64,000 bases of DNA from Neoceratodus forsteri. Lineage: Eukaryota; Chordata; Ceratodontiformes; Ceratodontidae. The stretch spans positions 1,166,120,055 through 1,166,184,054 of the forward strand of contig CM057454.1 in the NCBI GenBank assembly GCA_016271365.2. The letters run 5' to 3'. The position numbers and the translations under genes are program-made. This document shows positions 32,830 to 44,974 of the stretch, in pieces (positions within the stretch are counted from its first letter, which is position 1; every line of letters begins with the position of its first letter). The notes beneath the pieces were generated by a model that was given only the letters and a program-made list of their open reading frames with translations, was not told where the DNA came from and did not search any database.

Positions 32830-34538
32830 TGTAACCCCTAGATGGCGCTATCCCAGGGGCTACTACCCCTGCCTGATTTGCCACTAACAGGTTGAGGGGC
32901 CTGGATCCAATGGCGGGTGCCTCCACCCAGAGGTCAGGGTTTGCAATAGTTAAACTTACTTGGTCACAGCCCTCTGGGACACTGCAACCCCCCTTTCTTC
33001 CCACTAGTGGCCCACACAATATATCAGAATTACCTTCACAGTATACACTTACCCCAGGACTGGTTCCGGCACTGGGACCTCCTGTGAAATAAGATACAGT
33101 GCAACAATCACAGTACAGTACTTTAACATAGACAAATACCTCAGGCAGTATAACTTTGCTGAAACAAGCAGCTCTGATTTATTTAGGGGATATAACAAGG
33201 ACAGGGAAATCAGGTTAATTAGCTTATCACTCTACTCATCTACCTATGGCTCTGTGCACAGGCCTATCCCTATCAGTTACTGTCCCTGGGTACCCAAGCC
33301 CCAGTGGCTAGTCCAAACCGTGGCAGCTGGTAGGGGCCCTTTCACACAGAGAAAAGAAAAATTAAACAGTCAGCAGTACAGTAATTCCATTTGGATTTAA
33401 TGTGGCAATTCAACAGGGAGCGACCCTGAATTAGTACTCACGACCTCCAAACAAGATAGGGTCCTTCAATGTCAGCAGGGCTACTCTTGAGCTCCAAGAG
33501 ACTCCTCACACATTTATATGGTAAACAGTCACAGGCAAAAGTCACTTAATGGCAGCAGGATTCAGTTGAGGTACACAAACCTCTTCACATATTTATATAG
33601 TAAAAAGAAAGCACTATACCAGGCAGGCTGCATCTGTATCCCGATCGCAATTACTGCACAATACCCGGGAGAACACACAGCAGATTCAGTTCCTGACAGA
33701 CCGAGTGCAATTCAGCAATTCCTCCAGTCTTCTACAGGGTGAGCCTGGTTTCTACTCTTCAGATATCCTTTGATTCTCTTCACAGATGATTCAGTCTAAC
33801 AAGCAGTTACACAAGCTGCAGACCGGAACTCTGGACCTTACACATGTTTTTTGACTAAAACTGTGCACTGAAGGAGCACAGGGTTCCTTTCCCCTTCACT
33901 GCCAGAGCTAAACTGAAAAACTCCAACAGACAAAACCGGGCACTTCCTTTGAGTTCCTCCCAGTTCTTGACTGGATTGGCTGTCACTCACAATAGACTGC
34001 TCCTGTTGGTCCAAAAAGGCACCGAAGTCTAAACTACATCTCCCAGAGTCACTGCCCATACAATCCTCTTGTGGCTGGCTCAGATTATGAGTCCAAGTTC
34101 TGATTCGTCCAAGGCACCATTTTAGAGCTAGCTTACCCCACACTGATTGGTCCAGTTCAGCAGTTCAAAACCAGAATGGGAACTAGGCAGACACAGTTCT
34201 GACTGCAAAGAAAGCAGGTTAGACAAACTGTAATTTCATTATTACTCTAAATGATTTCTGGCAAACAGTTACATCTTTCAGATAGGTTCCTTTGCACTCC
34301 TAGTGACTGCAAAATGGAGTGAATTGGCAGCAGTTCGAGTGGTACTCAAACAGAAGACACAGTCCCCCCCATACAAACTAATTATGTCTGCAAGCAGACA
34401 GCTCTTAAAGGGACGGTACCAGAGGCTCTAAAAACACTCACTGATAAATGGCTTAAATGCCAAACACCATTCAGGCTTGGAGCATTCAAGCAAGCTCCTG
34501 GAAGTCTTTTGGGAACCCCCATTTGCAGGTGGGTTACA
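32830..34538 (-). mobile_element. solo LTR, copy 2 (1709 bp), TSD ATTA
   Basis: TGTAACCCCTAGATGGCGCT at the start and GGGTTACA at the end, with the 4-base duplication ATTA at 32826-32829 and 34539-34542. The whole unit parallels copy 1, with small indels such as AGGGGAAATC against AGGGAAATC. It is inserted in ATATATTG-rich DNA within what may be the intron of the KRAB gene. Orientation is inferred from CCAAT boxes and AATAAA on the minus strand. Confidence 0.85.
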
Positions 34539-34542
34539 ATTA

Positions 34543-35395
34543 GAAATATATTTTCATATATGTCTTTATATTTATATTTTTGTGTTGTAAAATATATTGC
34601 AATATACTGTAAATCCAATATATTGAAATATAATGCTAAAATTTGAAATATATTGGTATATGCGGAAAATATATCTAGTATGGCCGCTTTAGCATATCCC
34701 ATATATTGGAAAATATATTGGCTTTTTTCCAAATATATTGCATTATGTATTGATCATGTGTGTAATCGATATATTGATAACATATGTATAAATATGTTAT
34801 TGAAATACTGGAAATGTTATTTCTTATACTTAAATTGATGTAATATACATGTGTAATAGAATTATAATATAATATAATATACAAATAAGTGACAAGCATA
34901 TTTTATGTGCCACTGTATATTTGCAGTGTATTGTTATTGCATTCCAAAATGCACTAAACATTTCTCTGAAATGTATTTATAAATATATTCCCACGTTATT
35001 ATATATGGTTATGAATATACATCAAATGCATTTATAAAAGTGTGTAATACATTGCGCAATATCCATGGTATATCAAAGAAAACATTTTCAATACATTTAT
35101 GAAATAAAAATATATGTAAAATGTATTCAACATATATTGCGCATGACTATTCATAAATAATTTTCAATATATTGTTATACTCTTTTTATATATTTTGCAA
35201 TATGTGCCACATACATTGTTAGTCAAAACCCCAGTATATTGTACATATATTGATGCTGATTGAAAATGAATATGAAATATATTGATGGATGCATTTACGC
35301 AAAAGCCTTGCATACATTTGAATTGTATGCACATTATGCTACTAGCATGTTGTAATATGTGCAGTTAGTATATTCATACATAGAATTATATAAGG
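34543..35395. repeat. AT-rich satellite-like block (ATATATTG words)
   Basis: The words AAATATATTG, ATATATTGC and CAATATATTG recur at irregular spacing. The block continues left of the LTR (32800-32829), and similar sequence appears at 42790-43110. No coding meaning. Confidence 0.75.
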
Positions 35396-35440
35396 GTCTG
35401 AAAGCAGACAGTGGCAGTTCATTTCAGGGAGGTGAGTGTT
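35384..35440 (+). promoter_or_regulatory. possible TATA promoter
   Basis: TATATAAGGGTCTGAAAGCA is followed about 30 bases on by CAGTTCATTTCAGGGAGGTG and then a donor-like GAGGTGAGTG. It may be a chance result of the adjoining AT-rich satellite. Confidence 0.3.
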
Positions 35441-36409
35441 GATTTTTGGTAGAATTTTTGCAGTTGTTATTGTTTCTTTTGCAGTTTTATTGTTGCTTTC
35501 AGTTGGCACCAGGTAGCTTTCTGGATTAATTTGAAAGGTTACCTGTTTGGGGGATTTTGTAGGTGCAGCTGAGTGTTCTTGTGGGGGTTTGCTGCTGTGG
35601 CCAATTGTCTCTGGTGGTCAGGAGAGAATACTCCGTTTCAGTTCAGCACTGAAACTGCTCGTTGCTGGTTTTAGTTCTTTTATATTTATTTTATCTGGGA
35701 AATATTTCTCCTTTGTGTGTTTTGTAAGCCATTAACTTTCTAGGGCAGGAACTTTTTGTCTAGTCCTGTAGCTTGGGGGAGGGGTTATTTTGTCCAGCAA
35801 GGTAAACACCTAGGAAAGCCTCCTGAGGACTGTTGATGTGCTTAGAGGTGTGGTGAAGGGCAGACACAGGGCTGATTCTTTCTCGTGAGAGTCGGGTGTG
35901 GGTCCTAATTCCTCTCTCCCTTGAACACAGCACATTTATAGGAGAACATCTGCCCTGCGATTGGAGGAAGGGACTTCAGGTGCAGCTCATGTAGTTCCTA
36001 TCCAATATTGCAGTCACAGGGTGGGGAAAAAGCATAGGTCTGTCTCAAATAGGAGAACAGCATCCACAATGAACTGCTGATCGGTGTGATAGGTGGATAT
36101 TGTGGGGGGGGGCCTTCAACTAGGCAATATCGGGTACTAGTAGTGTTCAGCTGGGATGGGGAACAGGCAGGACATAGTATGACAGGGGTTTATTTAACTC
36201 TAAAAATTGATTAGCGTTTTGCTCATAGAAGTGCTAAATCTTTGTGAAAATGCATAGCTCTTGCTGCACTGTGTTTAACAAACACAGCACTTCTAGAAAA
36301 TATATATATATAAATACTTTCTGTACAGTTAGTATAGTCCCAAGAAAAAAAACTGCTAATTAATTATTTAAAACCCTGTATGAGGAAGGCTGAAGGGGAA
36401 TAGATGACA
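35441..36409. other. no gene seen
   Basis: Non-coding, T/G-rich at first. The region from 36290 to 36320 is an AT run. No element ends recognised. Confidence 0.35.
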
Positions 36410-36559
36410 TAAGAATTACAGGGAGTGACAAGAGCAAACATGACCAACATAGATGAGAGGAGGCCAGCATTGGGAAAGGTTTGGGACAGGCGAGGGTCCA
36501 ATCAGTGGGAAGGGAAGAAAGTGATTGGCAGCCACCAAGGGCTAGGGAGGGTAGTTTGT

Positions 36560-37910
36560 TGCCGAGGGTGTGGAGCAGCCATGTTCCTGGCAGTGGCATG
36601 GAGGGCTGGGGGATGCTTGGTGTGCTGGCAGATGGGGCAAATGAGGGAAGAAATTAGGTGGCTGAGGAGGGAGCTGCAGGCATGGGGAGGCTGAGGTAGG
36701 GAAGATTGGGGTTGTAAGGGGAACCTGTAGGGATACACAATACAGCCACCAGCAGGCCAACACAAGGAAATCCCAGAGGAATCAGGAGGTGGGCTGCAAT
36801 ATCCAGTGCAGTCACATGCAAGACGTGGAGACAAGGGTTGAAGTAGTCAAGGAGACAAGACTACAGCAGGGCCAGTGCAAGGTCATAAGCCTCAGGAAAG
36901 GGGGGCAAGGAAAAAACAGGGAAAGGAGATCACCAGAGCAAATCAGGTCAATGGTATGGCTAACTGGGAGAAGCAGGAGGGGGATGGTAGTGTAATTACT
37001 GAGAAGGTTAAAAGGGGGGGTCGCTACCAGGGAGAAAGAATGCATCACAGAAGTGGCAGGTGCTACCTGTAGCTCTAGAGACAAGGGGCAGCAGAAAGGT
37101 GGTAAGGAAGCAAAATCAGGGATAGTGGAGCAAGAAGGTGCAGCGAAGCTAGAAACAGGAGGCAGCAAGGATAAGGATGGAACAAGGCTGAGGAAGGAAA
37201 CTTGGGGAGGGGACACACGCTACTCAAGGAAAACACAGGAAAACCGTAGTGGGGAGGGTGGCAGGATGGGGCAGAGGAAACTGCATAAGGGAACGTAAGA
37301 GGGGCACAAGGGGAATGGTCTAGTAAGTGAAGCTGATGCACGAGTCATAGTTGGCAAGGGGAAAATCAGGACACAAATGGAGGAGGAGGCAGAAGGGGGA
37401 ATAGCTGGGGATAGGAGCATTTGGGGGAAGGAAAAAGCCCCAAAAAAGGGAGCACATAAAGGCGTCAGTCATAATTCAGGGGGACTCTATAGTTAAGGGG
37501 GTCAGATGGGAGAGGGGGCTAGAAAAAGCAGCATCTGGGTAGAGTGCATGTCTGGCATGATAGCAGGTAGGGTGCAGCAGCACATTGGTAGGTGTGTACA
37601 GAAGGTGGGGGGGGACCACACATCATTATTCACCTGGGAACAAATGATCTGGAAGGAAGGCAGATAAAGGAGGTTCAGAACAGCTTCAGAGAAGTGGGAA
37701 AGCTATGCAGAGAGGAGGGAAGCACAGTGGCATTCTCAGAAGTTCTGCCAGTGCCAAGGGCAAGTATGGACAGAAAAAGCAGAATCATAGACTTCAGCAA
37801 GTGGCTGAGATAATGGTGTGGGTCCTTGGGGTATGGTTTGGTGGGAGAGTGGGGCAACACATGGGAGAACCCAGATCTATATGCAGGGGATGGGCTACAT
37901 CTAAGTAAGG
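36560..37910 (+). pseudogene. CR1 ORF1: CxxC, coiled coil and SGNH esterase-like region
   Basis: The frame at 36580-36690 gives GGCLVCWQMGQMREEIRWLR then RELQAWGG, a CxxC pair followed by leucine heptads. At about 37460-37520 VIIQGDSIVKGVRWERG shows the GDS nucleophile block of SGNH hydrolases, and 37592-37813 gives IIIHLGTNDLEGRQI and FSEVLPVPRASMDRKSR with the GTND block. CR1-group ORF1 proteins are known to include an esterase domain. The reverse copies at 50.3-50.8 and 55.2-56.6 kb show the same plan. Frameshifts divide the frame. Confidence 0.7.
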
Positions 37911-38117
37911 AGGGTTCGAGTGTGTTAAAGTAGAGACTATGGGAATTTATCACCAAAAAGGATAATTGAAACTTGCTGTGGTGGGGGCTGGGGAGGTGGA
38001 GTGAATCAGGAGAGGAAGTCCAGAGGACCTCCCTCATAGCAATGATAGGGCCTACTTTGTCTAGGATGGGGAAGGGGAGAGGAATGGGGTAGCTGGGAGA
38101 GAGACAGAGTGGAGGGT

Positions 38118-38860
38118 GGTATCACTAAATGCTAGGAGCCTGGGGAATAAGATAGCAGAGCTGCAGGCACTACTGGCAGAAGGAGAGGTGGACATAGCGG
38201 CCATTACTTAGATGTGAGCAACCCAAAACCATGACTGGGACTTGGCCATCCCAGAATATAAATCATTCAGGAGGGACAGAGAAAAAAGTAAGGGGGAGAG
38301 TAGCCGTTTACATAAGGGAAGGAATTGGATGTGTCGGGGAGGAGGGGAAGAAGGTAGCTCAGAAGTCATTTGGATACAACTCCAAGCCCCAAAGGGGTCT
38401 AGGGTCCGATTGGGAGTTGTTTTTATAGGTCCCCAACCCAGAAAGAGAACATGGATAGGAAGCTAGGGGAGCAGCTAAGGAGACTCTGTGGCAAAGAGAA
38501 CACTGTGGTGGTGGGAAACTTCAATTTACCAGGGGTGGATTGGAGCATCCTAACCACCACATGCGCCAGGGAGCAGATCCTCCTGGAAGAAAACATTCTA
38601 GACCTGGTGCTGGAGGATGGAGAACAGGTCACAGATGCAAGGGTGGAGGAACCACTGGCTGGTAGCGATCACCACACAACGTGGTTCTCTATCAGTTTGG
38701 GTAGAGAGATCCACAATACAAAAACAAAGGTCCTGGACTTCAGAAAGGCAGACTTCAGCAGGATGGGGCAATTAATGAGAACACACATAGATGGCATCCA
38801 TCCTGACATGGACGCAGAGCAGAAATGGGCGATCATAAAACTAGCACTGATTTAATCCAC
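38118..38860 (+). pseudogene. CR1 ORF2 endonuclease domain, broken
   Basis: ALNARSLGNKIAELQALLAE-like coding near 38125 is followed by a stop in the TETW region (near 38208), DWDLAIPEYKSFRRDRE (38238-38282), then after frame changes VVVGNFNLPGVDWSILTTTC (38505-38565), DLVLEDGEQVTDARV and AGSDHHTTWF (38660). The metal-binding GDLN has become GNFN. It cannot act as a nuclease. Confidence 0.8.
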
Positions 38861-39207
38861 TAAGGCTTTTGTTAAGAGCCAGCAAAAGAAATCAAGGACC
38901 AAACATCCAAGCTGGATGACTAGAGAGGTAACGGAGAAGGGAGGAATAAGAGAAGGGCCTTCTGAACCTACAAGAGAACCAACAGGGCAGAGGATAGGGA
39001 GAACTATGTGAGGGAATCCAGGGAAGTGAGCAGAGCGGTCAGGACTGCAAAGGCAGCCAGGGAAAGGAAATTAGCACTGGGGATTAAGGAAGGAGAAAAG
39101 GATTTCTTCAGGTATATCAGGGAAAAGTGGAAGTGCAAGGATTAAATAGTTAGGATCAGGAAAGGCAGTGAGTGGGTAGACAAGGGGGCCAAGAAGGCAG
39201 AAGCACT

Positions 39208-41044
39208 TGTAACCCCCAGGTGGCGCTATCCCAAGGGCTACTACCCCTGCCTGTGTAACTGCTAACAGGTTAAGAGGCCTAGGTCCAATGGGGGGTGCCT
39301 CCACCCAGAGGTCGGGGTTAAGACAGTCTGGTATGACTTGATCACAGCCCTCTTGGTCACTGCAACCCCCCTTTTCTTCTTACTAGTGGCCCACACAATA
39401 TATCAGAAGTACCTTCACAGTATACACTTACCCCCAGGACTGGTTCGATCAGCTTGACTCTGGGGACCCACTGTAAAACGAGATGATAAAATGCAAAAGC
39501 CACCATACAACACTTTAACATAAATGAATACCTCAGACAGTGTAACTTTGCTGAAACAAACAGATCTGATTTATTTAGGGGACTATAACAAGGACAGAGG
39601 AAAATCAGGTTAATTAGTTTAGACACCTTAATAATCACAATACTGTGCGGATGTTCAGTGTCCCAAATTGTCACTTTCACTGGGTACCCAGGATGGGGGG
39701 GCTAGCCAGGATCGGTGCAGCTGGATGGGGCCCTGTGATGGAAAAACACTTGCACAATACCCAGTTGTAATCCAGAGCCGGATGGCTCAGTTCGTGAAGA
39801 AATGAAACTGCAACAAATAGATGACACACTTGCGATCTGATAAACAGATGGCAGGGAGCTACCCTGCTTTGTACTCACAGACTCAGTGCTGGGAACTGGA
39901 TGGAAAGCAGATTGTCCTGGATTGCCAGGAGGAGCAGACCATGTGGACAAGGTCCTTGTGACTGGACCCCACTGCAGTTTAGAACAAATGGATGTAGTCT
40001 GGATTAAGCTGGGGTTTACTTCCAGCTTCATGCACTCAATTCACTGTACAGGGGATTTGAAACATGATTCATCACAAGCACTACACACATTTACATGTAA
40101 AAGGAAAGTACCATACCAGGCAGGCTGCTTGTCAATCCCGATCGCAATTACTGCACGATACCTGGGAGAACACACAGCAGATTCAGTTCCTGACAGACCG
40201 AGCGCGATTCAGCAATTTCTCCAGTCTTCTACAGGGTGAGCCTGGTTTCTGCTCTTCAGGTCTCCTTGATTCTCTTCACAGGTCGGTATCAGTCTGAACA
40301 GGCACTTGCACAGGCTACAGACCGAAACTCAGGGCCTTACACGCGCCTACCGTGCTAAAACTATACACTGCAGAAGCACATAGCTCCTTTTCTCTTCACT
40401 GTCTCACCTCATCTGATCTTTCCAGTAGACAGAGCCAGGCACTTCCTTTGAGTTCCTCCCAGTTCAGTTGGCTGATTTGGCTGTCACTCACAATCGGACT
40501 CCCCCTGTTGTTGCAAAAAGGCGCCGAAGTCCAAACTACAATTCCCAGAGGCATTGGCCATACAGTACATAGGTGGCTGGCTCCACAGTGAGAGTCCAAG
40601 TTCTGATTTGCCAGCAGCAGGCTCCATTTCAAAGGTCCCCCCACACTGATTAGTCTAGTTCAGCAGTTCAACCAGAATGGAGGGCTAGGCAAACACAGTT
40701 CTGACTGCAAAGAAAAGAAGGTTAGACAAACTGTATTTTCGTTATTACTCTAAATGATTTATGGCAAACCGTTACATCTTTGAAAAGTGCTCACTCTGCC
40801 CACTTAGTGACGGCAGAAACAGAGCGATGTGGCAGCAGCTCGAGTGGGACTCAAGCAGGGAAACACACAGACCTCCATCCAAATTAATTATGCCTGCAGG
40901 CAGACAGCTCTTAAAGAGACAGTACCAGAGGCTCTAAAAGCACTCACAGATAAATGACTTAGATGCCGAACACCATCCAGGCTTGGAGCATTATAGCAAG
41001 CTCCTGGAAGACTTTTGGGAACCCCCATTTGCAGGGGGGTTACA
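39208..41044 (-). mobile_element. solo LTR, copy 3 (1837 bp), TSD CACT, inside CR1
   Basis: TGTAACCCCCAGGTGGCGCT to GGGGGGTTACA, flanked by CACT at 39204-39207 and 41045-41048. It is a related but clearly diverged member of the LTR family at 11819 and 32830, with extra internal sequence (for example around 39680-40060). It interrupts the CR1 copy between its endonuclease and reverse transcriptase regions and so is the younger insertion. Confidence 0.85.
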
Positions 41045-41079
41045 CACTTAATGAGTACTTCTGTTAATTGTTCACAAGG

Positions 41080-41104
41080 GAGAGGGAGAGGGAGAGGGAG
41101 AGGG
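41080..41104 (+). repeat. (GGGAGA)n microsatellite
   Basis: About four hexamers of GGGAGA, close to the LTR right boundary, in CR1 sequence. Confidence 0.9.
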
Positions 41105-41199
41105 ATGGGTCCATTCCTGCAGGGAAAGGGGCTGCAGGCATGGATGGGGTGTGAGACAACCACAGATGGGGTCATCATGGTGGAAAGGGTGCTGGAGGG

Positions 41200-42725
41200 C
41201 ATTTGATCCCTAAGGGTAGGCAAGGCACCTGGGCCAGATGGGGTTCATTCCAGGGTGCTGAGGGAGCTGGCAGAGGTCCTGGCAGAGCCACTGGCAGATC
41301 TGTTCAACACCTTGCTGAATACGGGATGCATGCCCAGAGATTGAAGAGAGGCACATGTGGTACCTCTCCACACAAGTGGGTCCAAGGATGAACCAGGGAA
41401 CTACAGACCGGTGAGCCTCACCGCAATTGTGGGGAAACTTATGGAATCTATCCTCAAAGAAAGGCTGGTGCAGTTTCTTGTGGATAATGATCTGCAAGAC
41501 GACAGACAGCATGGGTTTGTCGCTGGCAGGTCCTGTCAGACAAACTTGGTTGATTTATTTGACTGGGTCGCGAGGGCACTGGATGAGGGCAATGCGGTAG
41601 ATGTAGACTACCTGGATTTCAGCATGGCCTTTGATTCAGTGCCACACGGAAGGTTGACCTGAAAGTTGAGGAGTCTTGGTATAGGGTGGAAGCCAGCCCG
41701 ATGGGTAGAAAACTGGCTGAGGGACAGACAAAAGAGGGTAGTTGTGGGGGGAGAAGCATCGGAGCCCAGGGCAGTGACAAGTGGTGTCCCACAGGGATCA
41801 GTACTAGGACCAGTCCTGTTTAACATTTTCATCGCAGACATAGCGGTTGGGATCAAGAATAAGATTAGCCTCTTCACCGTTGACACCGCGATCTGTGCTG
41901 TGGTGGATGAGGGTGGCAAATTACTGCAGGAGGACTTGGCAAAACTCGAGGAGTGGCTGCACTCATGGCAGCTTGGGTTCAATGCCAAGAAGTGCAAGGT
42001 GATGCATTTCGGAGCCAAAAACCCAGGATACTGCTACTGGATGGATGGTATCAAACTGTCCACATCCAACAAGGAGAAGGATCTGGGGGTGCTGGTGACC
42101 AGGGAATTAAACCACTCCACCCAGTGTGAGAAGGCAGTGGCTAAGGCTAACAGGATGCTGGGGTGCATAGCAAGAGGGATTACATCCAGATGTAGTGAAG
42201 TCATATTGCCCATGTACAGGTGCCTGGTGAGGCCGCACTTTGGAGTATTGCATGCAGTTCTGGCACCCATACTTGAAAGGGGATATCAAACAGGATGCAG
42301 TGCAGTAAAGAGCAACAAAGATGATCCAGAGGTTGGGGGATAGAACATATGAGGAAAGACTAAAAGAGCTCAACATGTACATCCTGGAGGATAGAAGAGA
42401 GAAAGGGGACATGACCAAGACCTTCAAGTATGTGAAGGGGATGAACAGAGTAGGTTTCCAGAGTGGGTCCACTCTCCAGAATGGAAGAGATACCAGAGAG
42501 CACTCCCTGAAGTTAAATGGAGGCAGATTCAGGAGGGAAAGGAGGAGGCACTACTTCACTGAAAGAGTGGTAACAGGGTGGAATGCACTGCCTGAGCAAC
42601 TGGTATTAGTGCAGAATGTGGGGTGCTTCAAGAGGGGGTGGGACAGATTCAAGGGGAAAGTACATACGGGGGGCAGTTGGGGGAGGGAAGAGTTAATGGG
42701 GGTCTACTGTAGTCTAATGAGCTGA
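41200..42725 (+). pseudogene. CR1 ORF2 reverse transcriptase and C-terminus
   Basis: GKAPGPDGVHSRVLRELAEV-like coding starts near 41218. The frame 41357-41662 gives GNYRPVSLTAIVGKLMESIL and VDYLDFSMAFDSVPHGRL, then a stop. The frame 41666-42343 resumes with TSGVPQGSVLGPVLFNIFIA, and 42321-42725 gives the C-terminal WNALPEQLV region. The catalytic FADD box reads FTVD, so polymerase activity is lost. Otherwise the copy is well preserved. Confidence 0.88.
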
Positions 42726-42795
42726 AGTGCTGCACAGTCGAGCAGACTAGATAGACTATAAGGCCTGTATCTGCTGGCAATTGTGTATGTTCATA

Positions 42796-43110
42796 TATAT
42801 TGCACATATATTATCAATTCATTAATGTATATATTGTTCAGTGTATTACACATGTACTGTTTATGCATGTCCCATATATCGACTAATAGTTTTATGTTCC
42901 ACATATTATATGAATATATGTCCAATATACAGAGTAAATGTATTTAATTTCTATTATTCAGTATATTCTACATAGTAGAAAATAAATTGATTCAAATCTA
43001 AATATATTGAAATAAGGATGACAAATATAATTTATTTGTATATTGCAAAATATATTGATTAAATTCCAGTTATACTGAAATAAGATATATACATTGGAAT
43101 TATTGTTTTT
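42796..43110. repeat. AT-rich satellite-like block
   Basis: ATATATTGCACATATATT-type words like those at 34543-35395. It borders the CR1 3' end. Confidence 0.65.
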
Positions 43111-43520
43111 AATGCATCTTTATCTCTACAATGATGATTCATCTTGTTAATCACCATGGAGACACATTCATTGGAATTATTGTTGTGCAGTGCAGCTTTA
43201 ACTCAAACAGACATGTTGTACATTTATACTTACACATAGGGCTTATCTTACAAGCTCATGTTTCTTAAGGGCTCAGACCAGTATTTATACCACCCCATTT
43301 TGTTTCTTTTTTTAGGTCAGGGTGAGATCCTACATGTTCTTGCTTTCTTACTTGTACCTTTCCTTTCAGTATGTAAGTTACTGTTGTGAATTTGAAATTA
43401 TTGTAGTAGAAGTAATTATCATGATTTTGGCTGCTAAACTACATTTTCAAAATATGCAAATGTACACTTGGGACCAGACTAAGCATTTATGAAAATATAT
43501 GGCACATATATAAACACTAT
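43111..43520. other. no gene seen
   Basis: AT-rich single-copy-looking DNA between the satellite and the palindromic element. Confidence 0.35.
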
Positions 43521-44974
43521 GGCCCAGATATTCAAAAGGGTTGCACATGGCGCAACAGTGTTGCACCATAGAAAAACCACTGATTGCGCCCGCCGATCAT
43601 TCAAAAGGAAAAGTGCGCACAAACTCGATGCGATGGATCATAATGTATGGCAGGCACAGGTGGGAGGCGTGCCCATGCATAACCTGCATAGCCCGACATT
43701 CAGCCGGGATGTGCAGAGACACACGTACAAGCACTCTACTTGGCGCCTGCACAAAGTTGCTCAAAAAAAGGAACAAGTGATGGCCACCCACAAGTGAGCT
43801 GCCACATTGCAGAGCGCAACACGGCAGCTGCCACCTGTGGGTGGCCACCTGCGTTCCTGCCGCTCCTGGCGGCGCCCCCCCATGCCCCATCGTGGGCATC
43901 CGTGTAGCGAAATCCCTCCTCCTATGTCCCTGGTGGTCCAGTGGACTGCTATGTGCCCGATCGCAGGCATGTGTCTAGGAGAATAAGCCCCTGTCCTATA
44001 TCCCTGGTGGTCCAGTGGATCGCACTCTGCCCAATCACAGGCATCGGTATTGTAACCCCCCCACATCCAATATCCCTGGTGGTCCAGTGGACCGATCACT
44101 GCCCGATCACGGGCATCTGTAAATCATAAAATACTCCTACTACCCTGGTGGTCTAGTGTACGCCCTTCCCCACCTGCCCAGTGAGCCCCACCGCCCCGCT
44201 CTCCCCCGTCAGCCGGCAGCACACCACCCACCTGCCGCCCGCAGACTGACAGCTCAGTAAGGCTGCAATGAATTCATTCACATATCTGGACTGAGTAGTA
44301 TGGTATGGGCTGCACGCCCATTGGCTCACGCGCTGAAACCAATGGGCGTGCAGCTGTAACCAGCTGTGAGTCGCTGGCTGCAGGTGGGTGGGTGCTGCCC
44401 GCCAGCTGATGGGGGAGGGCGTGGGGCTTAGTGGGGAGGGGGGTATACCAGACCACCAAGGAGTAGGAGTATTTTATACTTACAGATGCCCGCGATCGGG
44501 CAGCGATCGGTCCACTGGACCACCAGGGTTATTGGACGGGGGGGGTTCTTTTAGACGAATGCCCATGATCGGGCTGCAGGGGGCGTCTGTCCCAGACACC
44601 TGCTGCCTGGCAGGGCGCCAGGCTCAAGTTGCTGGGGATCGGCGCACCTGCATGCTAATGGCATGCAAATGGGGCCATAATGAGATACAAATGGACCCAT
44701 GTGCGCCTGGCCCCATTTGCATGTCCCCTTTTGAATATTGCAGGTGCTGTGCATGGCACAATGGCACTTGCGCTAGCGCATCTCCATGCTCCACTGTGGC
44801 CACTTGCACTGGTGCAGTGCCACTGTGCCATGCACAGTGGGGGGGTAGGAGTGATGTTCAAAGCTGCGCCCAGCGCAGCTCCATTGAATATCACCCAGGC
44901 CACACCCCTGCGCAACAAAATTGAGCTGCGCCCAGGCTTGCGCCACAACCTGGCACAGTTTGACTATCCAGGCC
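43521..44974. mobile_element. palindromic family with tRNA-Glu-like units, copy 1
   Basis: The ends GGCCCAGATATTCAAAAGGG and, at 44974 in reverse complement, GGCCTGGATAGTCAAACTGT define inverted termini, with TAT on both sides. Arms meet near 44290. The left arm carries four forward units TCCCTGGTGGTCCAGTGG at 43927, 44001, 44073 and 44142, about 72 bases apart, each followed by a GCCCGATCNCGGGC-like word. The right arm carries mirrored units near 44512 and 44448. No protein is encoded. The units closely match the 5' end of tRNA-Glu and contain a consensus A box. Confidence 0.8.

Larger units (their letters stand above)
36410..42795 (+). mobile_element. CR1-clade LINE, near full length, split by a solo LTR
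   Basis: A single forward CR1 copy runs from about 36410 to 39207 and resumes at 41049 after an inserted LTR. It contains an ORF1 with CLVC and a coiled coil (36600-36690), an SGNH esterase-like segment (37470-37813), an ORF2 endonuclease (38118-38860) and reverse transcriptase with C-terminus (41200-42725). It ends in AT-rich satellite. The left edge is approximate. Stops and frameshifts occur in both ORFs. Confidence 0.85.

Noticed and set aside
36410..37000. Independent host gene upstream of the CR1
   Set aside because: The CxxC coiled-coil segment has counterparts in two other CR1 copies, so it belongs to the element.
37075..37420. Minus-strand Ser/Pro-rich frames
   Set aside because: They are antisense shadows of the forward CR1 ORF1 region.
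39208..41044. DNA transposon with TGTAACCCC terminal repeats
   Set aside because: TG...CA ends, CCAAT and AATAAA signals and length near 1.8 kb fit an LTR better; 4-bp duplications are common to LTR insertions. A DNA element is not fully excluded.
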